Shown here piece by piece: positions 1 through 12,870 of a stretch of 64,000 nucleotides of DNA. The notes under the pieces were generated by a model. It saw only the letters and a program-made list of their open reading frames with translations, did not search any database and had not been told where the DNA came from. Position 1 is the first letter of the stretch, and every line of letters begins with the position of its first letter. The stretch lies in contig CAJQUN010001130.1 of NCBI GenBank assembly GCA_907163345.1, positions 1-64,000 of the forward strand, written 5' to 3'. The position numbers were made by a program, and so were the translations under genes. Origin of the DNA: Haberlea rhodopensis (taxonomy: Eukaryota; Streptophyta; Magnoliopsida; Lamiales; Gesneriaceae).

Positions 1-1446
1 TATCTATCTTTATAAGCTGAGCTTAATTATATTTATATAAAATCAAATTATATTATTATTAATGTTTTAAAATAACAGATATGGTTCCAATTCAAGCCCT
101 GAACACATATATTTTGTTTTTTCCGGAACCGGTAAGTGAAGCTAACGTTCCAAAACTGTAGAACCGATCCGAACAGGTAACTTACTGTTCCGGATCGGTT
201 AAATTTCGAACCGGACTATATCGGTTTGGTTCCAGATTGACCCGACCGCCGTTAAGCAACCCTACATGAAAATCAATAATAAATAGAGGGAAGACTATAT
301 ATTTCTAAGGTTGTGGTCTTGTGGAGATAGAAAGTGGGGGGAGCCTATTCAGCCTTTTCCTTTTCTTTTTTTTTTCTTTAGATTTTGATTTTGTTTAGTT
401 ATGCCAATTTATTCTGTTAGACTTTAGTTTAGTTCGGAATCTTGACCCTAATTTTCGACTTACCAATCACTCAAACAAGAATAATAATCTTTGCTAAATC
501 ATAATATAACTTTATGTAAATAAATATGGTTTTGATCTATGTTAAATTAGTATAAATTATATCAGAAATATTTATAAGTTTTACATAATCTATACACAGG
601 GGTGAATCAAATCTTAAGGTTGATGGGGCAAAATTATATGATTTCTAAGGAGGGAGAAAAAGTATATGATTTTTAAATTTTTGATAACATATATATATAT
701 ATATATATATATATTGAAGGAGGCAGATGTCCCCAACCCCCTTCTTAAATCACACCTCTGCGTGTAGTGGAATTCATCCATCCAATATATTTATTATCTA
801 ATAATTATTATTTTTTGAGTTCAGAATGAAGCACAAGATTCAATTGATTATATACGAACCCAAGATCTTGCCCTTATTAGACACTTTAATAACCTAACCC
901 GAATACTCACTTATGAAGGTGTAGCTGAGTTAAGCTTTAGTTAGTTGTACCCAAAATAATATTGTATGTAGTAAAGTTATAGTTTTTAAATTAAAAATTA
1001 ATTTTTATGACCCTTTCATCGCTGTTGAATAGGATGTTTTCGAAATAATTAGATACTAGAAGATAACAAATTTTGGGCCTACTTGAGGCCGAATGCCATT
1101 TTCAGTTCCCATTTCACCAACCGAAGCTCCTTAGACTTCACATAATACCTCTTGTTACATTTTTCTTCTTCAAGAAATGTTTCCATTTTACTCCATCATG
1201 AGAGAGAGAAAAAAACTTATCTATTTGCCAAGAAATTAAATGTATGAACCAACACCTAAGGTCTTACCTAGATACATATTTATTCCTTTCTTGGCTTCTA
1301 CATATTGGAATCCACTTTTTTTTTTTTCTTGAATATAAAAGTATTGCTTCTTGTCGAGAAATCTAAATCTTGAAAAGGGTTCTTTTTCTTGAAAAGAGAT
1401 AAGCTATTTGGTTGTTCAAAATGCTATTTTTGATCATAACAAAGCT
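1..1446. other. Intergenic, repeat-derived sequence
   Basis: No gene is seen here. Positions 60-260 carry the alternating ggttc/gaacc words typical of decayed hAT-like ends. Around 598-775 a sequence beginning caggggtgaatc and ending cacacctctgcg has partly inverted ends and surrounds an (AT)n run at about 689-714, so it looks like an old MITE. No clean target duplication was found for it. The last 150 bases are the presumed promoter and leader of the RING-H2 gene. Confidence 0.5.
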
Positions 1447-1881
1447 ATGATCATGGAAATAGTACTATCTCTGACCCTTTTAATTTTTGGGATAGCCGCT
1501 TTGGTCATCATTCATATTTGTGTTGTGGGGAGAGCTTTCAGAGGAGACTTTATCCCAGGGAGAACTTTGATTTCGGGCCCTAGTCGAGCCGTTCGGATTC
1601 CGAGCATGAGACAAGAGGATATAAAGGAGTTGCCATGTTTTGATTACAAGGTTGAAGGGATTGGGAACAGAGAATGTGCCGTATGTTTGGAAATTTTCAA
1701 AAACGGTGAAACGTGCAAGATACTGCCCACGTGTAGTCACAGTTTCCATTCTGAATGTATTGATTCTTGGCTTTTGAAGGCTGCAGCATGCCCAATTTGT
1801 AGATCATTTGTTGGATCATTGCATTGTGAACAAGTTCATAATAGGAGCCATCCAGACGAAGTTGGTGTAGAATTAGTCTAG
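1447..1881 (+). CDS. RING-H2 finger protein, ATL-like E3 ubiquitin ligase (144 aa)
   Basis: This is a single-exon ORF for a small membrane-anchored RING-H2 protein of the ATL type, expected to act as an E3 ubiquitin ligase at a membrane. One hydrophobic segment lies at about residues 4-27. A basic stretch with a weak GLD-like motif (DIKELPCFDY, about 58-67) follows. The RING-H2 finger is C77-x2-C80-x15-C96-x-H98-x2-H101-x2-C104-x10-C115-x2-C118, containing the family hallmark DSWL before the last cysteine pair. The frame is open further upstream to a TTG at 1408, but the first ATG is at 1447 and a second is at 1453. ATL genes are usually intronless, which fits. It is shorter than most ATLs because its C-terminal tail is only about 26 residues. 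The substrate cannot be inferred. Confidence 0.85.
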   Translation: MIMEIVLSLTLLIFGIAALVIIHICVVGRAFRGDFIPGRTLISGPSRAVRIPSMRQEDIKELPCFDYKVEGIGNRECAVCLEIFKNGETCKILPTCSHSFHSECIDSWLLKAAACPICRSFVGSLHCEQVHNRSHPDEVGVELV

Positions 1882-3341
1882 CGTTACGTCCGTGTATAGC
1901 TTCTGTATTTGGTGACACGATCTCTTATATTGATTAAATATTTGCTGATAATTGCTTGAAATCATGCTACTCCAAAAGCCTTATCCCCAATGTATTCAAA
2001 TTGTGTTAGGGATATATGGATGATCTTCACCCATGTAGCATACTCTATCGTAGCGATCGAAATCTTGGAATGCTGATAACTCAGGGTCAAGTTGTGATGA
2101 AATTTGACTTGTCAACCAATGATGCAGCTGAAGAAAAACCTGGGTTCAAAGAGTATTTTTAATTTTATTTTGTTGGAATATATTCTTCCCTTTCTTCAGT
2201 ATTTATGGTTTTCTGGTGATAGCTCTGGTACCGCAACTGGTCCATTTCATGCTTTTCTTTCTTTTCTTTTCTTTTCTTTTTTTTGAGAAATCCATGTCAT
2301 GCTTTCTGCGCTTCGTAAAAGTGAAAAAGAAAAAAAATAATTTTTTGCAAGGCAATGGTCAAATTAGGATGATCCCAAAAATATAATGAATCATAAACAA
2401 GTAAATATGACACAGTATGTTTCATATGTTAAATTTTTTTTATTTCATGTGGTTGAGAGATCAAATGAAACAAATATGATGTTGATATTAAGAGTTAAGA
2501 CAAGCTTACATTACGGAAACAGACCAATGACCCAAAAATAGTTAATTAGTACTGGTGGAAATCATAATATCTAAACCCAAAACACTTGCATTAGAGCACT
2601 TGCATTGTATATGCATCCATCTCTAGAGGATAAAATACTCCAAAACCAATATAAAATGAAGAAAGTGTATATATTTGTCATTCTTTAAGTGATATGGACT
2701 TAATAATGATGTTCTGATGAAATAATAAGCGTTGGATTGTCCTATCCACCCCATACGGATATAGTGACAAATGAAGGCAAATTGCCATAACACTTGCATT
2801 AGAGCAATAGTTGACTATCGCCTTTCCCATTATTCTGAATAAACCACTTAAATCTAGTGTATTTAAAAACCGTATGACAAATCAATTGATGGATGCTACT
2901 GTGCATGCTACCCACAGGTAGCATGCCCGCGGTAGCATCAAATTTTCCGTAAATAGGCGAGGCAAAAACAGCCTTCTCTGAAAAGTGACATCTAAGAAGA
3001 AGGTATTAACATGATTTCAATTACAATTATAATCCATTCTCCAAACATGCAAAATGATCAATTAACCATACATCTGGGGATACGACACAAGCCATCCACG
3101 AAAATCAGATACTCGACATTTCAGAATCATCAACAGAAATTGCTTCAACTAAAAAAGTTTAACAGAACTACAGGCACAAAACTCTAATCCAGGAATATAA
3201 ACGAACTATGCCGATAGAATCACGTTTTGCTATTTAGAGTTCAAAATCAAGCCATTGAGTCAGTAGCAATGAGGCAGTGAAGATGGTACCCCAAATATTC
3301 GATAGAAAAGTTATGGCAAAGCAACCACCAATATTAACAAA
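1882..3341. other. Intergenic
   Basis: This holds the presumed 3' end of the RING-H2 gene and then AT-rich sequence without coding signal. The 17-base word acacttgcattagagca occurs twice in direct orientation, near 2582 and 2790. Words of this kind are common at the ends of small plant MITEs, but no ends or target duplication could be defined. Confidence 0.4.
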
Positions 3342-4316
3342 TCATGTAGACTTGGTCTCAATCTTCTCAGTGATGCTCTCCAATTCCTACAAAGCTGCAA
3401 CGAGAAATCATCAGTGACATCATCATCATCCCAGGTCATCTTCCCATTGCTGAGTCACTTCTTTGCCTTCTTCTTTGTCCTCCCACTCTTACGAATTCAT
3501 ACCCATGAGGGGGGCTAAAAAACACAACTTAGCACTATTAAAAATTTCAAATACTCACAATGAAGTCACACATTAATGACTTCATGACTCCTATGAGCAG
3601 TGTAAAGACTCAACAGAAAGAGAAATATATTTTATATCGCATGTCCATCGTTTAAGGAAGGACAATTAATGATACACAGAGTTGATCAACTAGTGAAAGG
3701 CATGAACAACCAACATGTTAGAAACGGGCTACCGTATTAAAGAATATTACAAATATATGAACAGGAAAATCATGTTCAAAAGGCTCTTACTACTTCTCTA
3801 TTCTTTTTGCCTTAGGCTTTTGCAACTTGTGCATATCTACCATTCAATTTTGAAAATACCACCCACATAAACTGACAATTTGTTAACTTGCGACACTTGT
3901 AAGTGAGATGTAGATTGAGCTCTTATAAGCAATTTGAAAGTCTCAAAAATATAACTTTTCCAGATATGAATTCAAAACCTTGGTCCACACTCCATTACAC
4001 AAAGCGAGAGATATCATCCACATTTTCGGTGCTTTCCAGCGAAGCAAAATAGCATGATTTCCTCAAGGTTCAAGTAATTTCCAAACATTTAAATGACTGA
4101 AAACACTGACCTAAAATCCATCATATATTTTAACGAATGCAAATCAGTCACTAACCCAATCATAAAATAATAAAATAAAAAAAAATTCGAGCGATACCTA
4201 CTAAAACTTACAAAAAATCCACTATTATATCAAAATCCTCAAACTCGTCATCGTCTTCAAATAGATCCATCTTCACTTCTTCAGTTGCGGGATTTGATAG
4301 TTCAGTCGCGCCATTC
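3342..4316 (-). pseudogene. DSS1: Decayed copy of DSS1/SEM1 (26S proteasome lid / BRCA2-partner small acidic protein)
   Basis: Intact DSS1/SEM1 is a very acidic protein of about 75 residues that serves the proteasome lid and BRCA2-type complexes. The minus strand at 4220-4316 reads EVKMDLFEDDDEFEDFD, the conserved DSS1 N-terminus. At 3345-3495 it reads EWEDKEEGKEVTQQWEDD, then, after one extra base, WDDDDVTDDFSLQL, and after another shift ELESITEKIETKST and a stop at 3342-3344. The two parts are about 0.7 kb apart, so an intron was kept and this is not a processed copy. The first part has an AG acceptor at its start but no in-frame ATG was found upstream. The frame breaks inside the most conserved motif argue for a pseudogene. 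A sequencing error is the alternative. Confidence 0.75.
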
Positions 4317-6576
4317 CTAAAATCATGTAACGAAAAATTTACGGGCAATTGATTAACACAGTAGTATATTACAGAAAAGTCGAAATCTACAGTTCAAAAC
4401 CTCCTAAAAAGCCAAGCTTGAACATAGTAAAGCATGTGAAGAAGTTAGTTGCAAATAGTCGATAGAGATTCATCTTACCAGTTATTGAATGATTGAGAGT
4501 GGTGATATAAACTATCACAGATCTTTCTCAAATTTTGAAAAGAAACCAGAGAACAACTCCGATAAATAAGGGGGAACAATGTTTAGATCGCGAAAGTTCA
4601 TCTCAACGACGTCGTATAGAATGCATCTATTTAGACATTTCAGAACCGCTGGTTCGACGGTTTAAAAAAACATCGACCATTAACATTATCTTCATTGACG
4701 GTTCCGGTTATGGTTCTTGAACTGCCGGTTACGGTTACGTTAACTAACAGTTACGGTTACAGTTTGACCCTTATTTTAAACGAAATTAAAAAATATATTA
4801 AAATTTGGAATAAAGTGTAAAATGTGTTTGAATGTGTTTTATCCATGGATTAAATATACAATAACCGTGAAATAAATTCAAGCTCAGATAATTAAAATGT
4901 GTAAGATATATTTGTTTGGTTATTATATATAAATTATAACATTATATTTAGATCAACGAGGCTCTTATAGCTTAGTGGTTGAAGCTAATTATTCAATTTG
5001 GAGGCAATGAGTTCAAATATACACCATAACATATATTTAAATTTAAAAAATGTAAAATTTTTAAATTAACCCTTGAAAGTTAGCAAAATTATGACCCTTA
5101 ATCGGCCATTATATAGACGGCTGGTTACTGATCCGATCCTTCGAACCGTTGACCCGATTAACCGGCCAGCTGACCACGTCCGGTTCAGGATCGATGATGA
5201 TCCTTGGTCGGGTCTAACCTACGAGGATTTACATTCATATTGAAGTTCGAGTAAATAAAAAAGTAAAGCTCCTTCATATACCAATAGTTTAAAAATATGG
5301 GAATTTCAATAAAAATATTTTATAAATATACTTTATAACATAATAAATCGATTCTCAATGTACATATAATATGACACACAAAATCGAATATGTGGAATAT
5401 AAATTTCGTGATCAGTATTACCTCCAGTCATGGATATTCAATTTGAATAAGGACAGATCTGAATAATTGATAGTCGCTAAAGAACGATTCTAAACAGTAT
5501 GCAATTATGATAGATAGTGTATTTTTCTGAAGTGATTTGCTTGGTTTAGGGACCTTCCGGTAATGTCTTTTATATAATATATAAGTCTTGTCATCAACAC
5601 TTAGAGTTTGACACAGTTATCTCACTTACAGATATAAGTGGTTATCCAGATAGTATGTACTATATCCAGATCTTATTCTCGACATTATCTTGATAATATA
5701 TTAACCATCAGTATTAATTATTAACAATTGTAACTTCGTAGTCCAAGCATTTGCCTTCACCGTTGCAAATGGCATCCATACTCTCGTGTAGTTTCCAGTT
5801 CTTGATCATGTTGTAAGGGCCATCATGATTCCAACTTCTATGGTGTATCCACCATTGTTTATCAAGAAAATTAATGCTCTTTGTCCCACACCGGATCATT
5901 GTTGAAACAATCGTGTGCAGTCAACTGCCGATAAATATCATTCTATGCCACCACAGTCGAGGGCGCCGGCATCATGGTTATAAGAGTTACAAGGCTGTTA
6001 AGGTGCAGGGTCCCCTAAAACCAAGGCTTGCTTAGTCGACTAAGGTTCAGGAATCTAGAATCTAGATATATGAAACAATTTTTTACTTGTAGTGAAAATC
6101 ATGGAGTGTGTAATGTACAACAAAAAGTGGATGACATTGCATTACATTCCACTTGTGATTCACAATCCCTTCTTGCCATGTGTTCAAATGTAGGTATCTG
6201 CTTTATATTTTTTAACTTAATTTTCTTTACTTTTTTTTTTTTATTATTCAGAATATGTCCGTAATGTTTGAATTTAAATGGATCACTACGATACCAAATA
6301 CAATTCATAAAAATTATACTCGATAAATCGATTGTCTGACCAATACCTGGCTCATACATGCATTCTCAAAAACATTTTTAGATAGTAGGATTCAAGTTCA
6401 GATGAAGCTCTGCCAAACGGAGGAATCTTGTAGTCATTTTACAGAATACAGATATGGAACTCGACGCATTTTGGCTTCTACCAGAAATGGGATCATCACA
6501 TTCAATCTCATGCAAAGAACACTAAAGGACAGTTTAGATAATACCGTGTACACATCTAGCATTATCTCGGTGTGTA
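4317..6576. other. Intergenic, mixed repeat remnants
   Basis: No gene is supported. Positions 4640-4770 and 5100-5220 carry ggttacggttacg and ccggttc words of the hAT-like type, possibly the two ends of one decayed element. A short tRNA-like SINE head lies between them and is listed separately. From 5400 to 6100 the sequence is less AT-rich, but the minus-strand frame at 5714-5899 matches no family I recognise. Confidence 0.4.
4964..5035 (+). repeat. tRNA-like SINE head (possible)
   Basis: The stretch has an A-box-like word tagcttagtgg at about 4969 and a B-box-like word gagttcaaat at about 5008. The spacing is close to that of tRNA-derived plant SINEs, and an AT-rich tail follows. It cannot be a functional tRNA because the arms do not pair. 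No target duplication was identified. Confidence 0.35.
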
Positions 6577-8775
6577 TCAAACACGGTTTTTTCGGGCCAC
6601 GAGCCTTCTTATTGAGAACCTCCATCTCAATAAGCTCAACAAAGTATTCCACCGGCTTTGAGTTTTGTTAACTGTAACTGCCGAAGCAGGCAACAACGCA
6701 TCCACACAGTTCCTTAAATCAGATGAGAGTCCAAAGTCTGAACTTTGAGCGAGTAAACTGTCTGCATATGCTCGTTTCCACACAATGCTCCAGCCATGGA
6801 ATCGATGTCATAGACTAAGCCACCTGTTTCTTGATTCGGGAAACTCATGTTTTGTCCAATCCCGTTCTCCTCGGGTTCAACACCTTGTAAATAATGGCTG
6901 CTATAGACCGACCGCATAAAATCCGGGGAAGATAAGTTTTGTAGGGAGTAGTTGGATTCATCAATCCTTTGAGAGATTAGTTCTTTAAGGTAACTATCCT
7001 CGAATAGCAACTCCGAGGAAGATGGACCGGTAGATAAGCACGAAGACGAGGAAAATGTAGATAGAGATGATTCATCATTTAAATGATGATATTCTCCTTG
7101 TCTTTAAGTGCAGAGATCACCAGATCGAGGGCATCAGCCTGAAAAGGAAAAGGTCGCGAATATATTGGGGCATAGTTGAGCGTAGAAAAATATTGAGTCA
7201 AGAAATTTAATCCATTTTAACAACCAACAAGGTTAAAAAGGTATGAGGATCCTGCCTTTTCTGGTTCAGACAGGTTATCAGCAGAAACATAGTGACCATT
7301 CGAAAACACGCCGATCACTTCTCCAACTACATTAAAAACAACTCCATTTTTTTGTTGAGATCGAGAGGCATCGTACAAGTATAATTTCTTATCAAGAACA
7401 CATGTCCGAGCATGCTCCACCATAGCATCCCACATCTTAGGCGGCATACCAGTCCCAAGGATCTGCAAGCACACAAAGGGTCGGTCACAGATGCTTGACA
7501 ATTGAGGAAAATGCATTTTTTTCTGGTACATGAATATTTAGTTAATGCAAGACAGTAATAGAGTATTATATGAAAAATCTTAATGATAAACACAATATAA
7601 TGCATCAAATCTTACACTTCGAAGCCTTGTGGGCTCTAAGAAGAGTAAACACAGAAAGTCCTGCACAGTATTTATTCTTTCCTTTCGTAACCGTTTGTGA
7701 AAAGCCCCGTCTTTGCCAATTTTTTCCAGACGCCATACTTCATCACAAAGAGATGGAGGGTGGTGTTTCTTGTACACTTGAGGAAGAACAGAATGAAAGA
7801 AAAGTTAAATTATATGACCGAAAATTTTTACTCTTTCCCAATTTTCTAGCCTCATCACTTCTGATGATTGTATGGTAATAACAATAAGAGAAAAATTACC
7901 AAAATATCAAATAAAATAAATTCCAATTGATATCAACAAAGGACTCACATTCTCCACGATGATCTCTAACGACGAAGGCTTCTGATTTTGCTTCCTTTAC
8001 TCTGGTACCCACCGGTATTTTCAATGAGCCTAGCTCCCAACCTGAATTTTCGACTTCTTGTCCAGCTTGAATTATCTGTGAACGAGATATCATCAATCAA
8101 AGCAATACCATCTTTAAGAGTCACAAACACGTCCCCCGTAAGAAGGGATTTTTTGCCTGCCCTTTCTTTCACTATATTATTCTTGAAATCTTCAAGAGTC
8201 CAATTGTCACCTTCATCGCCATCAAAATCTCCCTCAAGAACAACAATTTCAACCTTTCCAGATGATTCAGGACCAATTGAAACAACTTCTCCTCTATGTG
8301 CATCAAATAAACCTACGGCCTGACTGTTGCACCCTTCTCCTTCAATTCGACTTCCAGTAAACAAGGGAATGGATATAGTGTTTAAAAAACTGTAACGTTC
8401 TTGACTCAGAAGGGTGTGTATTTTTTACACAATTCCTAGATTACAAAATCAAGTTAATCTCTGGATACATAAGAAGATTACCAAAAGGATGATCATTAAT
8501 CCTTTCACTAAAAGATCACCTTTTCATATTGGTTGAATACTTTTTAACGCTAAATCGACTTCCTCTTTCACCTGAGATCTCACATTAAAATAAACTAGAG
8601 TTACTAATATATACATAGATGTAATGCTTTCAATAAGAATGAAAGAAATACGAAGTACAAATCTCTCAAAACATGTATATCAAGGCCGCAAACTTACAAC
8701 TCGGCGGATCAAAGGCTCCAGAATCGGCTCTGTTAGTTGTTGCAGTTGTGCAGATTCAATGCATCTAGCACCACT
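6577..8775 (-). pseudogene. CBP60: Decayed CBP60 (calmodulin-binding protein 60) gene
   Basis: CBP60 proteins are plant-specific calmodulin-binding transcription regulators of immunity and growth. In family order the minus strand gives: the exon ending LEPLIRRV (from 8775), the exon VKEEVDLALK (from 8571), the DNA-binding core with LEGDFDGDEGDNWTLEDF and FTDNSSWTRSRKFRLGAR (about 8430-8000), EAKSEAFVVRDHRGE, the exon [20 protein letters not shown] (about 7770-7617), the exon ILGTGMPPKMWDAMVEHA (about 7464-7245), and an acidic tail ending in a basic RWRFSIRR patch near 6590. Lesions are a stop after SIQPI at 8524-8526, one extra base in the A run 8384-8389, one extra G near 8008, another shift near 7090 and one more near 6750. 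No first exon was found. Splice sites are still readable, so decay appears fairly recent. Confidence 0.85.
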
Positions 8776-9299
8776 CTACAAAAAATTGCATGAATAAGGT
8801 ATTGAAGACAACCAAATGGAAAAAACACCATAAAAACGTATGTCTCCTGTGAACTGATAAATTGCAAGCCGTGGCGGGTAAAAATCCCAAATTTGATGAG
8901 TCCTGGTTTTTAAGAGCATATAAATTCACCACCCGAATGAAACTCACTCACCCCGCCTCTCATTCCTGCTTCAGTTAGATTCTTGTTTCACCATTCATTA
9001 ATTAGCTTGCCTCAAAGGAAATTCAATTCAGCTCAAATACTAGACACACGAGGTACCATTTCATCCATAGTTATAAAATGCACAATGTGCACTTAGTCAC
9101 GCATTTATCCTAGAGCCTAAGCTCGTGAGACAAGTTGAGCTGCACACCTTATTAATGTGAAGCGCATTGCGAAACTATATATTAAATTTAAGGTGTATGA
9201 TAAAAAAAATATGCCTTACAGGCTTACAGCATATAATATGTAGTATATAAGCCTTTAAATAACAACAAAATAAATATTTTTGTGGTACAAGCAAATACG
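8776..9299. other. Intergenic
   Basis: No gene is seen. This is AT-rich sequence up to the first breakpoint of the tandem duplication. The expected first exon of the CBP60 copy should lie here but could not be recognised. Confidence 0.4.
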
Positions 9300-9872
9300 A
9301 ATGGCTACTACATTGGATTTCACTTAAAAGAGCATCTCATTAAAGGGCTGCGCATTGACAAGTCTCCAAGCGCAAAAGCAAATTAGAATGCCCTTTTGAA
9401 CAAACAAAATATAAAACAAATTATTTTCTAGCACAAAATGTAAAGCACATAACATATTCTTGGCCTTTTGCCTTAGCATAAGTTCACGACCCACCAAATA
9501 AAACTGAAACTCTGAAAAGAATTGGAAAACAAATCCCACCTCAAATCTCAGAATTAAGTTCCAAGAAAAATTGAATCAAACTCTATATAATTGCCCTGAG
9601 TGCTAAATAGAAATCTGAAGTGTTAGAAAACCAAGGTATGGGGCGAGAAATGAGAGCAGTATACGCAGGATTTTAGGAAAGGGTGCAAAAAAGTTTAAAA
9701 TCAAAATTTTGAGGTCAAAATATAATTTAATGAGGGCACTTGCCCCTTGCCCATGTGTGTCCGCCAATGAACGAGAGTTTTGAAAAATAATACTCAAGCA
9801 ACAAAATTTGAGCATTTGACTAAGAAAGAGATAAAATCAAAACAAGATTGTTTAGCTCAATCGGTATGAAAG

Positions 9873-10590
9873 CATGGTTCGCCGTCGCGGGAACGGTGCC
9901 TGGAACGCAGGTCACCGTTCCAGTTCTAATGATATTTCACGGAACGGTCACGGCACGGATTTTTAAAAAATAATATTACAAAAATTAAATTTTTTCACAA
10001 ATAGTTTAGTTATAAGTTCATTAAAATACACATAGCAATTTATTTTATTAATTAAACACAAATTAGAGTAGCCTAACAACTTTTATATAAAATACTGCCA
10101 ATAAAAAATATTTAGAATTATTTCCTCACATATTTTTCAAAAGAATACTTATCTTATATCTAATTTGTATTTTTATAAACACTAAAATATAGCACTAATT
10201 ATTTTTAAAATTAGTAACCCATATTTCCAAATTATTAATATCCTTTTTTAATTTTTTTTAAATAAAATAGACATCCTTTAAATAAAAACACGAAAAAAGA
10301 AAAGTACAAACTTTCTCACTTTCTCCTTCGTTTGTTTATTTCTCCCCAAACACATACAGGAGACATCAACAGAAAAAATTAGGGCAGGTATCAGCTCTTT
10401 CTTTCCCATTACTGGCCAAAGAACCGTTCCATACGAGAAAACGGCTGTTCCACGCCGTGCCACCGATAAATCAGCGACTTTTGATTGTGGAACGCCTTTC
10501 CAAGAACAATCCCTTTACCACCTGGAACACCGGACAGGGGACAGGAGATCACCGTTCCGATTACGGAACTTCCCGTTTAGGTAAACCATG
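9873..10590. mobile_element. hAT-like non-autonomous element (duplication copy 1)
   Basis: The ends are catggttcgcc and, inverted, catggtttacc. They are flanked by a perfect 8-bp target duplication tatgaaag (9865-9872 and 10591-10598), the length that hAT transposases produce. Inside, cggaacggt-type words cluster near both ends and the middle is AT-rich. There is no transposase ORF in 718 bp. Confidence 0.8.
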
Positions 10591-12664
10591 TATGAAAGTG
10601 AATAATTGAAGGCTGCTTTACTAAAGTAAGTCAAATACAAATTGTATAAGTAAGTTATTTTCTATCTATAAACAAGTGTATTATATTTTATATTTAATTA
10701 GAATCGGAGAAATGAGAATTGAGATAAGATGAGCAAAATCCCACGTCTCAAGACACTGAAACACCCAGCTATTGACAAAAACAATTGAAGAAAATGAGCT
10801 TATAATTTTTATATTGGAATTTCAAAATTCAACCTTTTAAAAGAAGGTAATTTCCTGGGATGCATATCATCATAGGAGCAACCTTCCCCTTGTTGCTGCC
10901 GCTTCTGAGACATTTCCAGGACCCCGCAAAGAAAACGAAGACACCAAGTGCCAACTCTTGTATTCTTTCTACGCTTTGATTATGGTACTTCTCAAACGTA
11001 TAAATGTAAAATATAGAGAAAGCAACCGCAGCGGCATGGAAGAAGAGAAGCAACAAAAAGTATATTTCTTCAGGGAAAAGAAACAACCAACATGCAGTGA
11101 TCCAATAAAGAAATTAAAAGTTCCACCGACCACGAGATACAAAAATACTAAAGCCCAGAGCAAAAGATAAACAGAAAATGGGCGTGGTCTTGTATGGGGA
11201 GTGGTATGAGATGATGAAATAACAAACGACTGGTAATGAGAATCTTAGGAAATCACAAATATAGTGTCCAAAAGCAATGAATATATGATTTAACCACATG
11301 GGCTTCAGATTCTCAACGATCCACGGCTTTCTAGGTTATTCAGAGGGTTTATTTGTTATTTTTGTGGGATTTGAGTTCAAAATTTCTGAAAGGTTTTTAG
11401 TGGTAAGGGATCACGATGACTAAGCAAATATGAAGAGTCCGTACCACTTTACTTTTGTTATTCAGAATTATTAATGTACAAAATAAGGAAAGATATGGCT
11501 ATTTTAAGAAAAACAACAAAATTTCTCCAAAAGACCTTTTTGCCCCTTTACCTTCTACTAAAAGGCGCAGTGAACTGTACCGAAATAGTGTATTGTACAT
11601 TTGTAGTTACTGTTTTTAAAAACCGAACCGAACATGAAATAGATGCTATTATTAGTTACATGTTCGACTGGTTAAACCATTTATTCAATCGATGATGACA
11701 TCAGCATTATGTAATATATATTTTAAGTTTTGTAAAATATATAGTCCATGTATTTGTTATTGTTTCAAGTTGTTAACAATAAAAAAATATCATTACAACA
11801 ACATAACATGTCAAACTTAAAAAATCAGATAAAATTAAATGTTCAACATAAAAAAATAATAATAAAACATATCAAAAAAACAACAAATAATACCCAAAAA
11901 TAACAATATCCCAATTATAAGAAAATATTTAAAATATTATAAAAGTATTCACATACATTATGATTTACGAGAAACTAAACATTTTTATATATAATATACA
12001 AGATACATTTATTGAATTATATGGATTTTTTTATAAAAACATACATAAAATATTATTTTGTTACTCATTTCAATAACAATAAATTATATATAATATATTT
12101 TGTTCTAAAAATTTGATTTATACTTTTAATTCTCGTGCCACAAAATTAATTTTTTTAAAAAAAGAAAAAGAACCCACACAACCAATGCGACACCTGCAGC
12201 CAAACATAATTAATATGGATAGCAAAGTAACAAACTCAACCTAGTTTCTACGAAGTTTCCTTGGGACGACGACACTGGAATATTTTTATTTTCTTCCTTC
12301 TAATCATTTATGACAATCTGGAAATTCGGGTGTACAATAATTATATTTCACATAATGATTTATTATTTATTTATATTTACTAATTATATAACATATAACA
12401 ATAAAATTTCAATGTGTAAAATTGAATTATGTAGACTTAAGAATTCTAACACATTTATGAAGTAGCATGCATGAATGTGCAGTGCAGGTACATTCTATCA
12501 GATCATAAAATATTAGTTGAAATGCTTTAAGTGGATGGGTGGCAGCGCATCCTCCTTCAAGTTATACGTACGTACGTAATATGTATAATATATATTGCAG
12601 TTCACAACTCCCTGATGTCATGTTCGTTTCAAGCCTTGGTAAATGAAGATGGTTGTGTTAGATA

Positions 12665-12870
12665 CAGTGGCAAACACACGATTTTAGATGGAGGATAAAG
12701 GAATTTAGATGGTCAAAACATAATATTTGGGGGTAAAATGTAATTTTGAGGAGCAAACATCGATTTTTGTAGGTAGAATGTAATTCTGCTTAAAAAATAT
12801 TTTTTTTGAGTAATACAATTTTGTGTTTTTTTGCAAGGGGCACTTGCCACCAAACGTGGCTTCGCCTATG
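12665..12870. mobile_element. Small hAT-type MITE (duplication copy 1)
   Basis: A 206-bp element begins cagtggcaaacacacg and ends acgtggcttcgcctatg. The ends are imperfectly inverted and flanked by the exact 8-bp repeat gttagata (12657-12664 and 12871-12878). It has no coding capacity. Confidence 0.65.

Noticed and set aside
1408..1446. Upstream start (TTG) for the RING-H2 ORF
   Set aside because: Nuclear plant genes start at ATG almost always; the first ATG in frame is 1447 and the anchor and RING are complete from there.
5714..5899. 61-residue minus-strand frame with several tryptophans
   Set aside because: No recognised family, no ATG with context and no splice partner; surrounding sequence looks repetitive.
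9852..9866. tagctcaatcgg as a tRNA A-box
   Set aside because: No B-box at the right distance even after removing the hAT insertion.
10829..11086. Hydrophobic minus-strand frame as a gene
   Set aside because: It starts from TTG only, and three overlapping frames look equally hydrophobic in AT-rich DNA; kept only as a low-interest finding.
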